Positions 7,510 through 9,835 of a stretch of 9,835 nt of DNA are shown here, piece after piece. The translations under genes and the position numbers were made by a program. The notes beneath the pieces are model-generated. The model was not told the origin of the DNA and did no database searches. It worked only from the letters and a program-made list of their open reading frames with translations. This stretch comes from Clostridiaceae bacterium (GTDB taxonomy: Bacteria > Bacillota_A > Clostridia > Clostridiales > Clostridiaceae): the NCBI GenBank assembly GCA_029256485.1, contig JAQSXU010000120.1, positions 1 through 9,835 on the forward strand. The letters run 5' to 3'. How positions within the stretch are numbered: the first letter of the stretch is position 1; each line of letters opens with the position of its first letter.

Positions 7510-9835
7510 ATGAGTGAAAAAACTTCAAGTCAAATCCTGGAGCAGGTTATAGGAGCTTTTTCTTCTAACAATCCTGATTTTTCTTTAGCTGGAACTAATT
7601 TATATAAAAGAAGTAAGCTAAATTCATTAAATTGGGATGGGTTAGATCAACAAGAGGCTATTAAAAAGCTTAAAATGTATCAACGTCTTATGAAACTTTC
7701 TGATGATAAATTTGTTATACAATCTCTTGTAGATAACGGTTTTGAATCTGCACATCATATTGCAGCTATGACAGAGGATTCCTTTGCTGCTAATTATGCT
7801 TCTGCACTCAATATCAGCGAAGAAACTTCTAGAGGAATTTATAAAAAGGCAGAAGCTATAAAAGCTAAAACCATGTTTTTATGGGCTAATGTAAAAGATG
7901 TAGTGGCTTCACCTTATTACAAAAGCATGAAGGTAAATAACATCAGTTCAAATATTACAGAATTTTTTGAATCAATTCCATCATATCAAGAATTATTTGG
8001 AAGTTTAGATTATTATGAGGTAGACGAAGCAAAATCTATATTTGGCCCAGCTGCTTATTTTGTAGATTTAATGCGTATAGTAAATGAATACATTGCAGAG
8101 GGAAATCAAATTCCTTTAAATCATACCTTGGATGCAAGGAGACCAGACCTTAAAAAGATTCTTTTAACAAAAGAAAATACTGAACAAACTGTTCCATATC
8201 TCCAAATAGTAAATGAAGTGTTGGTAAATATAGTGAAAAATTATCCTGCAGTAGGTGATTCTGAAAGTAAGGAACAAGATGCTATAGAAGTATTTAAATC
8301 TTTTGTGACTTCAAAATATCCATTTAATCTGCCTTTTAATTTACCATTAGAAAAAATCAGGACTTACCTTGGACAATTAAATATTAACCTTTCAGATATC
8401 TTTGAAATATTTGATATGACTAAAAGCCCGACTATAGAATTTTCAAGGGAATTTTTAAAACTTTCCATGGAAGAGTATGAGGTTATTACAACTCCTTTAG
8501 CAGATGGAATTTCTTTAGGTGAAAGTTTTGGTTTTCCACAAGGGCTTATTACAGGTGATGATGGAATAGAGAGTTTTTTAAGTAAAACAAAATTGAATTT
8601 AATGGAAGTTTTCAAACAAAAAACAGGGGTAGATGAAGCGAAGGTAGAGGAGCTTTTCAAATTAAATTTAAGTGAAGATGAACTTAATACGCCAGAAATA
8701 TTAGCACAAAGCTTTATAAACAAAGGATCAGGACCAACTGGAAATACAATGATTGTCATTAAAAAAGATGCTGAGAAAAATGAGCACAAAGAAATCATAA
8801 ATTTAGACTTTAATAAGCTTGATAGAATAAATAGAGTAATACGTTTAGCTCAAAAATTAAATTGGTCTTTTGTAGATTTAGATTGGGTGTTTACGTCACT
8901 TGGAGTTAATGAAATAGATAATGTTGTAATTATAAACCTCTCAATTATAAAAAAATTGTCAGATCAATATAAAATATCATTAATATCACTTTGTAACTTG
9001 TGGTATGACATTAAAACTATAGGAGAAGGTAATAATTCACAAGTGCCATTTGATTTGATTTTTAATGATATTAATATAGTAAAAAGCAGAAAAGATAAAT
9101 TAATATATCATCCTAAAACTTCAGGTAATTCAAGTCCAGAAGATAATACAAGTTATAATAATCCTTTATACTTAGATGATCTTTATGAGCTAGATATTAC
9201 ACAAAATGAATCAGAGAATCTTCCTGAGCAAGCTTTGGCTAAGAGCATTGTAACAAGCAGCATACCTGCAAAAGGAAATGACTTCTATGCAATTTGTGGA
9301 TTTTTATTTGAGGGGAAGAATAAAATTAACTTAAGCATTCCAAATTTATCTGCATTATATAGACATGCAACATTTGCAAAGTATTTAGGAATTAGGATAC
9401 CAGAATATATTGTGATTCTATCTCTCCTTGGAAAGAAAGGTAAAAAAGTATTAAGTCTTGAGGATACGTTAGAAATTTTTCAAACTGCAGAGTGGATGAA
9501 AAAATCAAAGTTTAATGGATATGATTTAGATTTCATTATTAGTGGAATACAAAATCCATATGTAAGCAAGCAGTTTACTGATCAAAAAGTAAATCAATTT
9601 ATATCTTCTCTTCCACTATCAATGAAGCCTGTATATGTAAATGAAAAATTTTTTGTAAGTCCAGAAATTGGTATTGATGAAAATGAGTCTTCTGAAATTT
9701 TTAAGAGACTTGTTAAGTATGACTTAGTAAGTGCTTCAGGTATTATTTTATTAGAAGACTTCAACTATTTAAGTTTTAAAAGTTGGTATAAATATCAATA
9801 TGAACAAATTTTTGAAGCAGAATCAAATCAACAGG
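7510..9835 (+). CDS. TcA subunit of the Tc toxin complex, N-terminal 775 residues (cut by the window end)
   Basis: The frame is open from ATG 7510 to the last base with no stop, giving 775 complete codons. TcA proteins are usually over 2000 residues and form the pentameric pore and receptor-binding shell that injects the cargo. The diagnostic part is residues 168-240. It contains DEAKSIFGPAAYFVDLMRIV, then RRPDL at 210-214, LTKENT at 219-224 and PYLQIVNEVL at 229-238, the VRP1 / SpvA-like signature. Other Tc-like segments are LDRINRVIRLAQKLNWSF (from 437) with LDWVFTSLG, and an NLSALYRHATFAKYLGI helix near 613-629. The first 115 residues look helical, with a helix-hairpin-helix-like stretch (LVDNGFESAHHIAAMTEDSF). 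No signal peptide is seen. Cysteines found in some relatives before SPAAY are absent. The channel and linker regions, and any receptor-binding domains, lie beyond the window. It probably forms one operon with the BC gene 165 nt upstream. Confidence 0.93.
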   Translation, partial: MSEKTSSQILEQVIGAFSSNNPDFSLAGTNLYKRSKLNSLNWDGLDQQEAIKKLKMYQRLMKLSDDKFVIQSLVDNGFESAHHIAAMTEDSFAANYASALNISEETSRGIYKKAEAIKAKTMFLWANVKDVVASPYYKSMKVNNISSNITEFFESIPSYQELFGSLDYYEVDEAKSIFGPAAYFVDLMRIVNEYIAEGNQIPLNHTLDARRPDLKKILLTKENTEQTVPYLQIVNEVLVNIVKNYPAVGDSESKEQDAIEVFKSFVTSKYPFNLPFNLPLEKIRTYLGQLNINLSDIFEIFDMTKSPTIEFSREFLKLSMEEYEVITTPLADGISLGESFGFPQGLITGDDGIESFLSKTKLNLMEVFKQKTGVDEAKVEELFKLNLSEDELNTPEILAQSFINKGSGPTGNTMIVIKKDAEKNEHKEIINLDFNKLDRINRVIRLAQKLNWSFVDLDWVFTSLGVNEIDNVVIINLSIIKKLSDQYKISLISLCNLWYDIKTIGEGNNSQVPFDLIFNDINIVKSRKDKLIYHPKTSGNSSPEDNTSYNNPLYLDDLYELDITQNESENLPEQALAKSIVTSSIPAKGNDFYAICGFLFEGKNKINLSIPNLSALYRHATFAKYLGIRIPEYIVILSLLGKKGKKVLSLEDTLEIFQTAEWMKKSKFNGYDLDFIISGIQNPYVSKQFTDQKVNQFISSLPLSMKPVYVNEKFFVSPEIGIDENESSEIFKRLVKYDLVSASGIILLEDFNYLSFKSWYKYQYEQIFEAESNQQ

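Noticed and set aside
8364..8798. Minus-strand frame of 144 residues
   Set aside because: It is fully antisense to the TcA gene and is Ser/Phe/Leu-rich with no recognisable domain.

Overview
The window is AT-rich (about 32% GC in hand-counted samples of the large gene), with Shine-Dalgarno sites matching AAGGAGG and an A/T-ending codon preference (AAA, GAA, ATA, AGA). This points to a low-GC Firmicute, most likely Clostridium or a close relative. That assignment is inferred from composition and protein character only. The species cannot be named from the sequence.

Layout: (1) Positions 1-99 are the last 32 codons of a gene whose C-terminus looks like the BBE (berberine-bridge) tail of a flavin-dependent oxidoreductase. 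(2) Positions 100-300 are non-coding. They hold two AT-rich inverted repeats, a weak promoter candidate and a ribosome binding site. (3) Positions 301-7344 encode one very large protein (2347 residues from a GTG start) that joins what are usually two Tc-toxin subunits. The order is an SpvB-like N-terminus, a six-motif beta-propeller region, TcdB middle regions, Rhs/YD repeats, the Rhs-associated self-cleavage core and a variable C-terminal cargo. The cargo is a predicted beta-beta-alpha-metal DNA/RNA non-specific endonuclease preceded by an Arg-Gly repeat. (4) Positions 7345-7509 are a non-coding gap without a convincing terminator and with a strong ribosome binding site at its end. (5) Positions 7510-9835 are the first 775 codons of a TcA-type gene (VRP1 / SpvA-like N-terminal region, alpha-helical shell), cut by the window end.

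How the parts should work together, by analogy with Photorhabdus and Yersinia Tc toxins: TcA forms a pentameric syringe-like pore. The fused BC protein forms a hollow cocoon, cleaves off its own C-terminal cargo inside it, and docks on TcA through the beta-propeller. TcA then passes the unfolded cargo into the target cell. The predicted payload is a nuclease. The notable points are the natural B-C fusion, the BC-before-A gene order in a Gram-positive-like background, the nuclease cargo with its (RG)6 tract and raised GC content, and the absence of any immunity gene between the cargo and the TcA gene.
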